Assembly (NCBI RefSeq): GCF_005930355.1
Contig: NZ_VDBO01000003.1
Span: forward strand, 434,001-498,000
DNA: 64,000 nucleotides
Direction of reading: 5' to 3'
Source of the DNA: Paenibacillus sinopodophylli
GTDB lineage: Bacteria > Bacillota > Bacilli > Paenibacillales > Paenibacillaceae
Positions 17,122 to 24,998 of the stretch are shown piece by piece. The notes beneath the pieces were generated by a model. The model was not told the origin of the DNA. It saw nothing but the letters and a program-made list of their open reading frames with translations, and ran no database searches. Positions within the stretch are counted from its first letter, which is position 1. The number at the start of each line of letters is the position of its first letter. The position numbers and the translations under genes are program-made.

Positions 17122-17541
17122 TTAATCCTCTTCTTTTAGCTTAGGCCATCCCATATCTGCTTCCACATCATGTACGGGGTCTGCCAACAGAAGATCTTGA
17201 ACCTCCGCGAATTCATTCAGTTCAAGGCTGTAATCTCCATTAACTACGACAAAATGACCCAATGATTCCTGGCTGTAAGGTTGATTATCTGAAATAAAAA
17301 TTTCCTTTTCCGTAAGCGCAGCAATAAACCGCTCTACACGCTGATCAATATCCACCACACAGCCTTCATTATTTTTGATTGTATCGACAATCTGTTTCGG
17401 TTCCTGACCTTGCATCAACGCATCTAAAACCATCGATCCAAGAGCACTTGCTCCATAATACATTCCAGTAACAAAATTGATTACAATGGCCTGCCCGTCA
17501 GCCATATCATAAAACATCTTCTCTTCGTTTAATTTATACAT
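17122..17541 (-). CDS. PqqD-like peptide-binding protein (RRE)
   Basis: 139 residues. Residues 1-90 have the PqqD / RiPP-recognition-element pattern: an N-terminal beta hairpin (EEKMFYDMADGQAIVINFVT), then GxMYYGASALGSMVLDAL and an aspartate-rich winged helical part (DIDQRVERFIAALTEKEIF). The extra C-terminal 50 residues end in an acidic tail with GWPKLKEED. Proteins of this family bind leader peptides and present them to modifying enzymes. A strong ribosome binding site (GGAGGG) is present. It lies 1 base after the kinase gene. Its presence is the main reason to read the cluster as peptide-modifying. Confidence 0.85.
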   Translation of the reverse strand: MYKLNEEKMFYDMADGQAIVINFVTGMYYGASALGSMVLDALMQGQEPKQIVDTIKNNEGCVVDIDQRVERFIAALTEKEIFISDNQPYSQESLGHFVVVNGDYSLELNEFAEVQDLLLADPVHDVEADMGWPKLKEED

Positions 17542-17542
17542 G

Positions 17543-18580
17543 TTAAAGTCCCTCCATAAAGTTCTGCAATACGGTTACATTCTTTTTAAGGTCTTTACTT
17601 AAACGGAACTCATAAACGGGTAAATCCTTCAATCTGTCCATCATTCTCTTAACCATTTCTGTATCTCTTCGTCCGCCAATCTGACTTACACTGGAATGAA
17701 CCAATTTCACCAATACTGAACCTCGGTCCGTCGGCACAATTATTGGCTCGCTTCCCTCTGTAACAGTTGGACACAATATAGCTTTAATCGGTAATTCTTC
17801 TTGAAAAGGATAGGCGGATGCATCAAAGAACTTCTTCCCGTTGCGCTTTTCCTCTGTCTTGATAACAGGCATGCTCGGTTTCAAAATCTGATACATGTCC
17901 GAATTCAATCCAACCATTGTATATAGTGGCAGTGCATTTCGTTCTCCCACTTCACGCATCATAACATAATCATCTGCCACAAAATCTAATCCCTCAAGCA
18001 AGCAACTCACCGATAAAGTTGACTTTCCAGCACCGCCCCGCGCACTTATCAATACTCCCTTTTGATGAAATCCTACTGCAGCGGAATGCAGAATCAATAA
18101 ATTCTCCTGCTCTGCCCAAAAATAAAAACATCTTATAAGTGGATGTCCCAACATGCAATCATCATAATCAGTGCCTGCTTGTCTGCAGAAATAATAGGTC
18201 TTTCTGATGTAGTCGGCACCCTCCATCTCCGTACTTCTAGTAACCTTGATGCATCCCGTTGTATCCTTTCCCTGATATACGTCGGTTATTGCTCCTTCTG
18301 GCAGCGGCTTATCGCGAAACGAATCGGGAATATACCTATTAACATCATCTGTATAGCACCAGATCACTGCATCCGACACTACGTGCTGCTCTTTTGCAAG
18401 TACTCTTCCCAAAAGAGATGATCGTATTAATGAAACCTCTATGTCATCCCAATATCGAATTTCAAGAACCTTACCTGCTAATCCGATTTGCAAGTTCTTA
18501 TAGAGAATCCCGTTTTTCTTCAAAATTCGTTTGTTAACATTTTCAAAGAAATTGGATATTGTAGCTTTTTCATTATCCAT
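17543..18580 (-). CDS. HPr-kinase-like (ThcoK/PadeK-type) kinase
   Basis: A 345-residue protein whose residues about 160-320 resemble the C-terminal kinase domain of HPr kinase: P-loop ISARGGAGKSTLS followed by a DFVADDYVMM segment. Unlike true HprK it has a different N-terminal half and no HPr-type context. Homologues in lasso-peptide loci (paeninodin, pseudomycoidin) phosphorylate the C-terminal residue of the precursor. It lies between the nucleotidyltransferase and the PqqD-like gene, the order expected for such a tailoring set. The substrate here is inferred. Confidence 0.82.
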   Translation of the reverse strand: MDNEKATISNFFENVNKRILKKNGILYKNLQIGLAGKVLEIRYWDDIEVSLIRSSLLGRVLAKEQHVVSDAVIWCYTDDVNRYIPDSFRDKPLPEGAITDVYQGKDTTGCIKVTRSTEMEGADYIRKTYYFCRQAGTDYDDCMLGHPLIRCFYFWAEQENLLILHSAAVGFHQKGVLISARGGAGKSTLSVSCLLEGLDFVADDYVMMREVGERNALPLYTMVGLNSDMYQILKPSMPVIKTEEKRNGKKFFDASAYPFQEELPIKAILCPTVTEGSEPIIVPTDRGSVLVKLVHSSVSQIGGRRDTEMVKRMMDRLKDLPVYEFRLSKDLKKNVTVLQNFMEGL

Positions 18581-18618
18581 CCATTATTCTCTCTTTTCTC
18601 GCATAGTATTTGTTTCAA

Positions 18619-19791
18619 TTAACGAAGTTTTAACCGTGAAAGATATTTCCGATACAATTTCACGGGTCTATTCAAATGGTAAAGGTCCGCAACATATCTT
18701 GCAAAACACATACCCGATTCTAATTTTTTTAATTCGTGAGAATAATACCTGTACTCCTTTCTGATGGGTTTGTATTTTATTCTTAAACGTATGACCCGCA
18801 GCGTGATTGAGCTATTTTCGTCCGCACGTCGTTCTTTCATATAGGGCACAATGGTCTCATAAAAATCCATTGCGTCTTTCAGCCATTTGGCATATCCACT
18901 ATCCACTGCAAATAAGTTCGATACATCCTCTAACGAAATGTCCTCTGGAAAACAGGCTGCAAATAATTTCATCATCAAGTGAACCCGATAGCTACAATGC
19001 AGTTCATTCGCGCGCTTTGCTACTGCTGTCCAATCCGTGCCAGGCATCATTTTCAACACCATTTTTGCATCAAATAACCATTTCATCCGACGTTCTGGCA
19101 TCTCATCAACAAATATGCATCTGGATTGCGAATCTAGTATATGAACAAACATGTCTACCGGTGACAATACTCTGAATTGACAGCTATTAACCTCAATCTG
19201 TTCAACTCTCTCCCAAATATCACTGCCCTTTTCGAGATTGTTTTTAAAAATAACATGATGAATATCAAACTCTGTCTTTCCCAACTTATATGTAATGGAA
19301 TGCTTTGCTTCTACTATATACTCCGCACCCATATCTTGAAAAATCGACACCGCTTTTTCATATTGCTTGCCCTCAAGCGCAAAGTCTATATCAGCCATCA
19401 TTCTAGATACTCCCGAGGCAAAATGCAGACGCATTGCGGCTCCCTTTAAAAGCAACGGGTATATATTGTTTTCATTCAACTTTTGTATGCTCATAAAAAG
19501 TTTCTGCAGCATCAGTGCATTCTCCACCTGATAATAGCGATAGATACCTTTTAATTGCGGGATGACATGCTCCGGAAATCCTATCCAATCGACATTATAC
19601 CCAAAATGAGCTAACATCAGCAGATAGTTATGATTACCCGTATCCATATTCAGACCTTGAAGCTGGTCCTCTATTTCTTCTATATTGACGTGTTCCTTAA
19701 ATAGGAGTGACAGTAATCTTTGCTCGCTCGGAACAAGTAGCCGTTTCTGCAACTCTTTTTCAATCTCACTATTCATATCTATTCTTTTCAT
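18619..19791 (-). CDS. nucleotidyltransferase family protein (NTP_transf_5 type)
   Basis: A 390-residue protein with the fold's signature LLKGAAMRLHF...SRMMADIDFAL near residues 110-140 (the DxD-type metal pair) and an HHVIF strand. Members recur in lasso-peptide and capsule clusters. In pseudomycoidin biosynthesis such an enzyme acts on the phosphorylated peptide. The ATG at 19791 overlaps the stop of the small upstream gene by four bases (ATGA), with AGAGGA ahead, so the two are coupled. No membrane segment was seen. Function in this cluster is inferred from neighbours. Confidence 0.82.
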   Translation of the reverse strand: MKRIDMNSEIEKELQKRLLVPSEQRLLSLLFKEHVNIEEIEDQLQGLNMDTGNHNYLLMLAHFGYNVDWIGFPEHVIPQLKGIYRYYQVENALMLQKLFMSIQKLNENNIYPLLLKGAAMRLHFASGVSRMMADIDFALEGKQYEKAVSIFQDMGAEYIVEAKHSITYKLGKTEFDIHHVIFKNNLEKGSDIWERVEQIEVNSCQFRVLSPVDMFVHILDSQSRCIFVDEMPERRMKWLFDAKMVLKMMPGTDWTAVAKRANELHCSYRVHLMMKLFAACFPEDISLEDVSNLFAVDSGYAKWLKDAMDFYETIVPYMKERRADENSSITLRVIRLRIKYKPIRKEYRYYSHELKKLESGMCFARYVADLYHLNRPVKLYRKYLSRLKLR

Positions 19792-19973
19792 CCATTCCTC
19801 TTTTGTGGCTTTAATACACTAATGATTATAACATTATAAATCTTTATTGTTTCCGCCAAAAGATAATGCCCAATCGCTACGTATAGGCCTCCTCCACCCA
19901 AGATGAATGACAATAATAATGCGACAGTCAAGAAATCTATTAACGTTCGCTTCATTTTTCCACTTTTATTCAT
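19788..19973 (-). CDS. small hydrophobic protein at head of the cluster
   Basis: 61 residues with a basic start, a hydrophobic segment (DFLTVALLLSFILGGGGLYV), a second amphipathic stretch and a basic C-terminus (LKPQKRNG). I do not recognise the family. It is the first gene after a likely promoter, and its stop overlaps the next start, which argues that it is translated. The ATG at 19955 (residue 7, after GTGGA) may be the true start, since the first ATG would leave a leader of only about a dozen bases. It could be a small membrane partner or, less likely, a precursor peptide with the GGGG run as a processing site. Confidence 0.5.
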   Translation of the reverse strand: MNKSGKMKRTLIDFLTVALLLSFILGGGGLYVAIGHYLLAETIKIYNVIIISVLKPQKRNG

Positions 19974-19992
19974 TCCATTTATTACTTTTGGA

Positions 19993-20001
19993 ATTATAAC
20001 A
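19993..20001 (-). promoter_or_regulatory. extended -10 promoter of the modification cluster
   Basis: The minus strand reads TGTTATAAT, an extended -10 box (TG, one base, TATAAT). It lies about 20 bases before the first ATG of the small gene and 38 before the second. No good -35 hexamer was found. Confidence 0.5.
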
Positions 20002-20249
20002 GATTGTTATGAAAGAATAATGAAAGAAATGAATTTTTGGTTTTGTTCCTATGTACAGCCTCCTAAAACTAGAATGCTCTTTGGTCATCAGACCTTTTGT
20101 CGAAATAAATCCTATAGTCTTATTAGGCATTGTTTATAAAGTAAAGACTCATTGGGCAAGTCATTCATAGTCAGGCTGCTGATAATGGGTTAATCGGGCA
20201 ATCCATTGACGTTTATTAGGCAACGTTGCTTAAATTGTATAATTGCTGG

Positions 20250-20600
20250 GCTGAAGTAAATACGGAAACCTCCCTACTTGGTGATTCCGCATAATTGAAT
20301 CCATATAGACGAAAACCACCAATTACCAGAAATGGCGTTGGTGGTTTTCTCAGTTCCGTCTACAATGGACGTTCTCCTTTATGTCGCCTTGGTGGAACAT
20401 GCGGGAAACGTGAAAAAAGATGGTCGGGCTATTCGATATATATTTCCCATACACCGAACGCCACCCGCACGGCTCACGACCGCCGCGCCTTTAGGAGGCA
20501 CGTCCTAGCCCTACCGGGGTAGCGGTGTCCAATTAGTCACCACGAAGACGGTGACCGCGCGTCTCATTCCACCCTCCGGTCAAGCGGAGAGCAGGCTCAA
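20250..20600. ncRNA. ORF-free, GC-rich, strongly structured stretch; candidate RNA
   Basis: Successive complementary arms on the plus strand: CGGAAACC/GGTGATTCCG (20263-20289); TAGACG/CGTCTA (20306-20311 with 20357-20362) enclosing GAAAACCACCAA/TTGGTGGTTTTC (20311-20322 with 20338-20349); CTACC/GGTAG; GTCACC/GGTGAC; CTCCG/CGGAG; AGAGCA/TGCTCT. It is markedly richer in GC than the AT-rich flanks. A plus-strand TATAAT lies at 20238-20243. Short frames inside have no ribosome binding site. The family was not recognised and the strand is uncertain. Confidence 0.4.
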
Positions 20601-20619
20601 CCTTGAAATGCTCTAAGAA

Positions 20620-21564
20620 CTAGGTAGCATCCTGCTGTTCCAGCCATCTCAGAATTACTTGGTTTGTTTCTTCTGGCTTTTCTTGTTGAATCCAATGACC
20701 GCAATCCAGATTGACCACTTCCACATTGGGTACGAATTTTGACAAGCTTTCAGACCTCTGAACCACATCCCGGTCGCCGAAGATCATGAGAGTAGGCTGT
20801 TGGATAATTGGGTTCACATCCGCCAATAAGCGCCAGTTGCGGTCAAGGTTCCTGTACCAATTTATGCTGCCCGTGAACCCTGATGTTTCAAAGGCAGAGA
20901 CGAAAACAGCCAGTTCGCTGTCGCTCATCAAGGGCTCACCCAGTGGTGTTTCTGCGTTGGCTAGATTAATCATCATCATTCCCGGCTCGGGCGCTCGAAG
21001 TGGCTCGTTCTTCCGGTACATGTTGCGAAGGAACTGGAATGTATGGTCTTCTAATACAGCGTCTGCAACACCTGGCTGTCGATTGAAGTGGACGAAATAG
21101 AAGTCGCTGCCAAATATTTCTTCCATGAACTCGATCCAGGGTTTTTCTCCGCGCTCTTGGTAAGGCAAGCTCAGATTTATCACTTTGTTTACACGATTTG
21201 GATGCAATAAGGTCAGTCCCCAAACGACCATTGCACCCCAATCATGACCGATAAAGGTGGCATCTTCGTATCCGTAGTAATCGAGTAGTGCGATAAGATC
21301 ACCCGACAAATGTTCAATGTCATAGTCTGTCACTTCAGTCGGACGGGATGAGTTGCCGTAACCCCGCTGGTTTGGGACGATGACGTGGTAGCCCGCTGCG
21401 GCAAGGGCGGCCATCTGATGGCGCCAAGAAAAGGCATGCTCTGGCCAGCCGTGACAGAGGACAATGGGTTTTCCGGCATTTTGTCGGCCTGCTTCAAAAA
21501 CTTCAAGTTTCACACCGTTGACTGAAATAAGGGTAGGCTTTGGAAAATCGGTTGGAATAAACAT
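20620..21564 (-). CDS. alpha/beta hydrolase, epoxide-hydrolase-like
   Basis: 314 residues when started at the ATG at 21564, which has AAGGAGGT six bases upstream. The longer frame upstream is only antisense of the neighbouring regulator. Motifs: oxyanion HGWPEH, turn motif GYGNSSRP, nucleophile elbow GHDWGA with aspartate as nucleophile, later acid DRDVV and catalytic histidine CGHWIQQEKPEE. An aspartate nucleophile points to an epoxide hydrolase or haloalkane dehalogenase rather than an esterase. It is divergent from a WYL-type regulator whose operator-like dyad lies in the shared 97-base promoter region, so it is probably the regulated target. Confidence 0.9.
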   Translation of the reverse strand: MFIPTDFPKPTLISVNGVKLEVFEAGRQNAGKPIVLCHGWPEHAFSWRHQMAALAAAGYHVIVPNQRGYGNSSRPTEVTDYDIEHLSGDLIALLDYYGYEDATFIGHDWGAMVVWGLTLLHPNRVNKVINLSLPYQERGEKPWIEFMEEIFGSDFYFVHFNRQPGVADAVLEDHTFQFLRNMYRKNEPLRAPEPGMMMINLANAETPLGEPLMSDSELAVFVSAFETSGFTGSINWYRNLDRNWRLLADVNPIIQQPTLMIFGDRDVVQRSESLSKFVPNVEVVNLDCGHWIQQEKPEETNQVILRWLEQQDAT

Positions 21565-21608
21565 GTAATTACCTCCTTCTTGTAATACATGTAGTATAAT
21601 GGACAATA

Positions 21609-21628
21609 GGTGACACCTTATTGTCACC
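21609..21628. promoter_or_regulatory. operator-like dyad between hydrolase and regulator
   Basis: GGTGACA and TGTCACC are perfect 7-base complements six bases apart, centred 53 bases before the hydrolase start and 43 before the regulator start. It is a good candidate binding site for the divergently encoded regulator. Confidence 0.5.
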
Positions 21629-21661
21629 ATTCTGAAATCATTTAGAAAAAAGAGGGCAATT

Positions 21662-22576
21662 ATGGACAAAGTGGAGAGACTCATTTCGATTATCATGATA
21701 TTGCTGAAAAAAAAGATTGTTTCTACAACGGAATTCTCACAACTATTCAATGTTTCCAAAAGAACGATCCTTCGCGATATGGAAACATTGAGCTTATCGA
21801 ACATCCCAATTTACTCTGTCAATGGGGCCAAAGGCGGCTACGGCATAATGGATGAATACAAGATTGATAAACGCCTTTTAAGCAGCTCCGATTTACAGAA
21901 TATATTAACTGCGCTTGGCGGATTGGAACAAATTCTCCGTACGGAAGAAGTTGAAAGAACGATAAAAAAAATAGAGGCAATGGTTAGTCCATTGTCTCTG
22001 AATCGTTCCATTCAACTGTCGTTTTATAATTGGGAAGGTCGGTCCGAGATTCTTGAAACCCTAAAGACATGTCAAGAATCCATTTTAAAGAAAAGGCAGG
22101 TTTCGTTTGATTATACAGATAAAGACGGGGCTGTAACGAATAGAATGGTCGAGCCCTATGAGCTGCATTTTAGCGAATCGAGTTGGTACTTGAGAGGATT
22201 CTGTTTACATCGTCAGGGATATCGAACATTCAAGTTATCTCGAATCGATCATATTACTATGGATGAACGCGCGTGTCTTCCTAGAGACGATTGGTCAGAG
22301 CAGGAACACGAAGCAAGTTATCTACCACAATTCGTCACGATTAAGGCATGGATATCGCCTAGCATAAAATATCAAATCATCGAAAGGTATGGTCGAAAAA
22401 GTATTGAAGATCATCGTTCTGGATCTTTATTAGCAACCATGTATGTCCCGCAAACTCATATGGGATTTCAGTTTTTAGCAGGCTTCGGCACTCAGCTAAA
22501 AGTTGTAGAGCCCCAAACTTATGTTGAAGACTTTCGGAGTTATTTATATCAAATGATGGAGAACTATTCCTACTAA
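21662..22576 (+). CDS. WYL-domain HTH regulator (YafY/DeoR-like)
   Basis: A 304-residue regulator. Residues 1-60 form an HTH_11-type winged helix (FSQLFNVSKRTILRDMETLS). Residues about 140-220 form the WYL domain with its namesake SSWYLRGFCLHR and RTFKLSRID. A C-terminal WCX-like extension follows. The ribosome binding site AGAGGG lies six bases before the ATG. WYL regulators sense ligands, including nucleotide-like molecules, and often repress a divergent gene, here the hydrolase. A terminator lies about 150 bases downstream. Confidence 0.93.
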   Translation: MDKVERLISIIMILLKKKIVSTTEFSQLFNVSKRTILRDMETLSLSNIPIYSVNGAKGGYGIMDEYKIDKRLLSSSDLQNILTALGGLEQILRTEEVERTIKKIEAMVSPLSLNRSIQLSFYNWEGRSEILETLKTCQESILKKRQVSFDYTDKDGAVTNRMVEPYELHFSESSWYLRGFCLHRQGYRTFKLSRIDHITMDERACLPRDDWSEQEHEASYLPQFVTIKAWISPSIKYQIIERYGRKSIEDHRSGSLLATMYVPQTHMGFQFLAGFGTQLKVVEPQTYVEDFRSYLYQMMENYSY

Positions 22577-22725
22577 TGGACTCGTCCCGGCATATTGGAC
22601 CGATTCCACTGGAGTTGGGTCTTTATGTGCTGCTTTATAGATTTAGTATTGAAGCTTCAAACTTCAACTCAACTTTTCGCCGTCATTTATGGTGGTGTTC
22701 ACCTTATCATGTATAGAGCGAAATG

Positions 22726-22749
22726 AAGGGCACCCGCTTGGATGCCCTT
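22726..22749 (+). terminator. intrinsic terminator of the WYL regulator gene
   Basis: AAGGGCA / TGCCCTT is a perfect 7-base stem followed by TATTATAG. It is the only obvious stop signal after the regulator. Confidence 0.7.
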
Positions 22750-23004
22750 TATTATAGAGTTTTTGATCAAGTATAATTTGTGCATCCTTGATTCCTTTTT
22801 ACAACCGTGGCTTAAGATCGCAAAGACAATTTTTTTGTTCTGAATTACCATATCTATCTTTATAGACTTCAATCTCATATGCTGGTTGGCTCCTTCACAA
22901 CTAATTTTATTTAAATAATTAGTTATACCGATTACGATATAACTTATAAATACAAATTATCGATCCAAACCATAAACTTGTTTAAATCACAAAATACTTT
23001 TCTA
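22750..23004. other. AT-rich spacer before the insertion sequence
   Basis: No supported gene, RNA or repeat was seen. The composition becomes very AT-rich towards the left end of the IS66 element. Confidence 0.5.
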
Positions 23005-24551
23005 GTTACTACTTAGGTACCACTATATTAAACTTTTGGAAATTAAAGTAGAAAAGAAAACAAATAAGAGAACGGAAAAGAGGTTACATCGTGAAGCTAA
23101 CGCCAGAGCAAATCTTAGGAATCAGTAAAGGAGACGCAGAAATTGCGGCCTTTATCACGATGCTAACTCAAACCATTGAGCATCAAGCCGAGCGAATCGA
23201 GCAACTTGAAGACAGAGTGAAAGATTTGGAAAGACAACTGGGTCAAAACTCAAAAAACAGCAGTAAACCACCTTCCAGTGACGGCATGCGTAAACCTGTT
23301 AATCAACGTAAGCCAAGTGGAAAGAAGTGCGCACCTAAAGGTCACGAAGGTCATACGTTACGCTTCTCAAGCCTGCCGGATAAAACCGTTGAATATACCA
23401 TTTCAACATGTTTACTGTGTGCTAGTTCGCTCGAAGATGAACCGGGACTTGAATGGGAGAAGCGTCAGGTGTTCGATCTACCCAAGCCACGAATTGTCGT
23501 GACTGAGCATCGTGTTCAGAAGAAATGCTGTCCAAACTGTCATACCTTGCAACAGGCGTCATTCCCAGCTGAGATTAAAGCGCCTACTCAGTATGGAGCA
23601 AGCGTCGCCTCATGGGCTACCTACTTAAATATGTATCAGATAATTCCGTTGGAGCGAATCTCTCAATTCTTCCATGATCTTACCGGTTATCGACCGAGTG
23701 AAGCTACTTTACTTACTTCCATTAAGAAAATGTCCGAAGTACTAGAACCTCTCGAAGATGTCATTCGAAATCAGTTATTACATAGCCCTATCGTACATGC
23801 CGATGAAACAGGCTTGCGAGTAGATGGGAAAGGTCACTGGCTACACGTCATGTCCAATTCAGATTGGACATTGCTCGGCGTACATGAAAGCCGTGGAAGC
23901 AAAGCGATCAAGGAACTGGACTTCTTACCTCGCTTCACAAACACACTGGTGCATGATTGCTACGCCACGTACTTCAAAGAAGTCTACTGTTTTATCCATG
24001 CTTTATGTAACGCCCATTTGTTACGCGAATGCATAGGGATTGAAACCTATGATAAACAGCCTTGAGCCACTCAAATGAAAGAGTTTCTTCAAGAGAGCTG
24101 GGAAGTCGTGAAGCAAGCTCGCACAGCAGGAATACCTCTCGAAGAAGAGTTACTCCAAACTATGGAAATGCGCTATGATGACATTCTTATTGAAGGTCAG
24201 CAAGAATGGGATACTGGAGAACATACAGAACGCATACGTTCAGCAGGAAGAAAGAAAAAGAGTAAAGCTGCAAACCTAGGACAGCGATTTAAGCTTCATA
24301 AAGAAGCCATTCTTCGTTTTATTCGAGATGAGAACGTTCCCTTTGACAACAATCAAGCCGAGCATGATATTCGCATGGCAAAAATTAAAATTAAAGTATC
24401 AGGCTCCTTTCGAACGTTTACAAATGCAGAGCAATTTGCACGTATCCGCAGTGTTATCTCTACGTTCCGCAAACAAAACCTTCCGATTCTCTCTTCACTC
24501 GCTTCTGCTTTCAGGGGTCAATTCAGCTTCTAAGGGTACCTAAGTAGTAAC
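23005..24551 (+). mobile_element. IS66-family element, single-ORF (ISBst12-like) type
   Basis: The 17-base terminal inverted repeats are perfect: GTTACTACTTAGGTACC at 23005-23021 and its complement at 24535-24551. Total length is 1547 bases, with one transposase frame and no accessory tnpA/tnpB, as in the ISBst12 subgroup. The eight flanking bases (CTTTTCTA left, CTTGTATC right) are not identical, so no clean target duplication remains. It lies between the WYL regulator and an RCC1 relic and may have taken part in the deletion that made that relic. Confidence 0.88.
23091..24533 (+). pseudogene. IS66 transposase interrupted by one nonsense codon
   Basis: The frame reads 324 codons, then TGA at 24063-24065, then continues in the same frame to 24533, giving 480 codons in total, a normal IS66 length. 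Order: N-terminal coiled coil (AERIEQLEDRVKDLERQLG), a zinc-finger-like cysteine segment, then the DDE domain with HADETG, a second aspartate in VHDCYA and, after the stop, the glutamate in NNQAEHDIRM. The stop follows DKQP where family members usually have tryptophan (a TGG to TGA change is the simplest reading). Without readthrough the catalytic glutamate is lost, so the copy should be inactive. Confidence 0.85.
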
Positions 24552-24576
24552 CTTGTATCTATGTACCATAAAATGA

Positions 24577-24604
24577 AAACCCATATCTATATAGATATGG
24601 GTTT
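24577..24604. terminator. perfect palindromic terminator
   Basis: AAACCCATATCTAT and ATAGATATGGGTTT are perfect 14-base complements without a spacer. It ends the minus-strand transcript that includes the RCC1 relic and may shield it from the insertion sequence. Confidence 0.65.
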
Positions 24605-24635
24605 GATTAATAATTAGCTATTTAATTTACAACCA

Positions 24636-24998
24636 TTAAAATTTAGTCCATTTATTATCAATGGCTATGCAATGCCCTCTTAAATGCTGTAAGGCCGCTG
24701 AAACAGCTACAACATCAGACAAAAGCTGTCCGTTCCCGTCTTTGACTGCTGAAGCGTAGCCCCGGTTACCCGTCCCCCCTACTCCCAGTTGTCCGCTAAC
24801 ATTCCGGCCCCAAGACATAACCGTTCCGTCACTCATTAAGGCCAACATATGATAAGTCCCCGCAGAAATGGACTGAACGGTCAGCGAGGACTGGGGTCCA
24901 TCTGCCGCGTTAACGGTTGAATAAGGAGTTGTCCACGAAGACGCAATGAATATAATGAATAGACTATAACTAAGCTTGTTCCCTGCTCTTCCTCCAGA
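24636..24998 (-). pseudogene. relic of a secreted RCC1-repeat protein
   Basis: Directly after the response-regulator stop, and in the same frame, the sequence reads a signal-peptide-like stretch (KLSYSLFIIFIASSWTTPYS). One RCC1 repeat follows (ALMSDGTVMSWGRNVSGQLG, then GNRGYASAVKDGNGQLLSDV), then a short unrelated tail and a stop. No ATG, GTG or TTG is available before the signal segment, and only one of the usual seven repeats remains. It is the N-terminal remnant of a surface propeller protein that once followed the two-component genes. The nearby insertion sequence is a possible cause of the loss. Confidence 0.7.

Noticed and set aside
13847-19973. Complete lasso-peptide biosynthetic cluster
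   Set aside because: Neither the asparagine-synthetase-like cyclase nor the transglutaminase-like leader protease is present, and no classic precursor with a leader and a GxxxxxxxD/E core was found in the flanks.
20110-20250. Possible transposase tail or repeated TGCCTAATAA motif upstream of the modification cluster
   Set aside because: Short frames broken by stops, and the 10-base repeat occurs only twice; too little to assign.
20295-20522. Open frame of 75 codons inside the structured stretch
   Set aside because: No ribosome binding site, arginine/cysteine-rich composition typical of translated GC-rich RNA, and complementary arms run through it.
21565-21804. N-terminal extension of the alpha/beta hydrolase
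   Set aside because: It is the antisense of the WYL regulator's first codons; AAGGAGGT marks the start at 21564.
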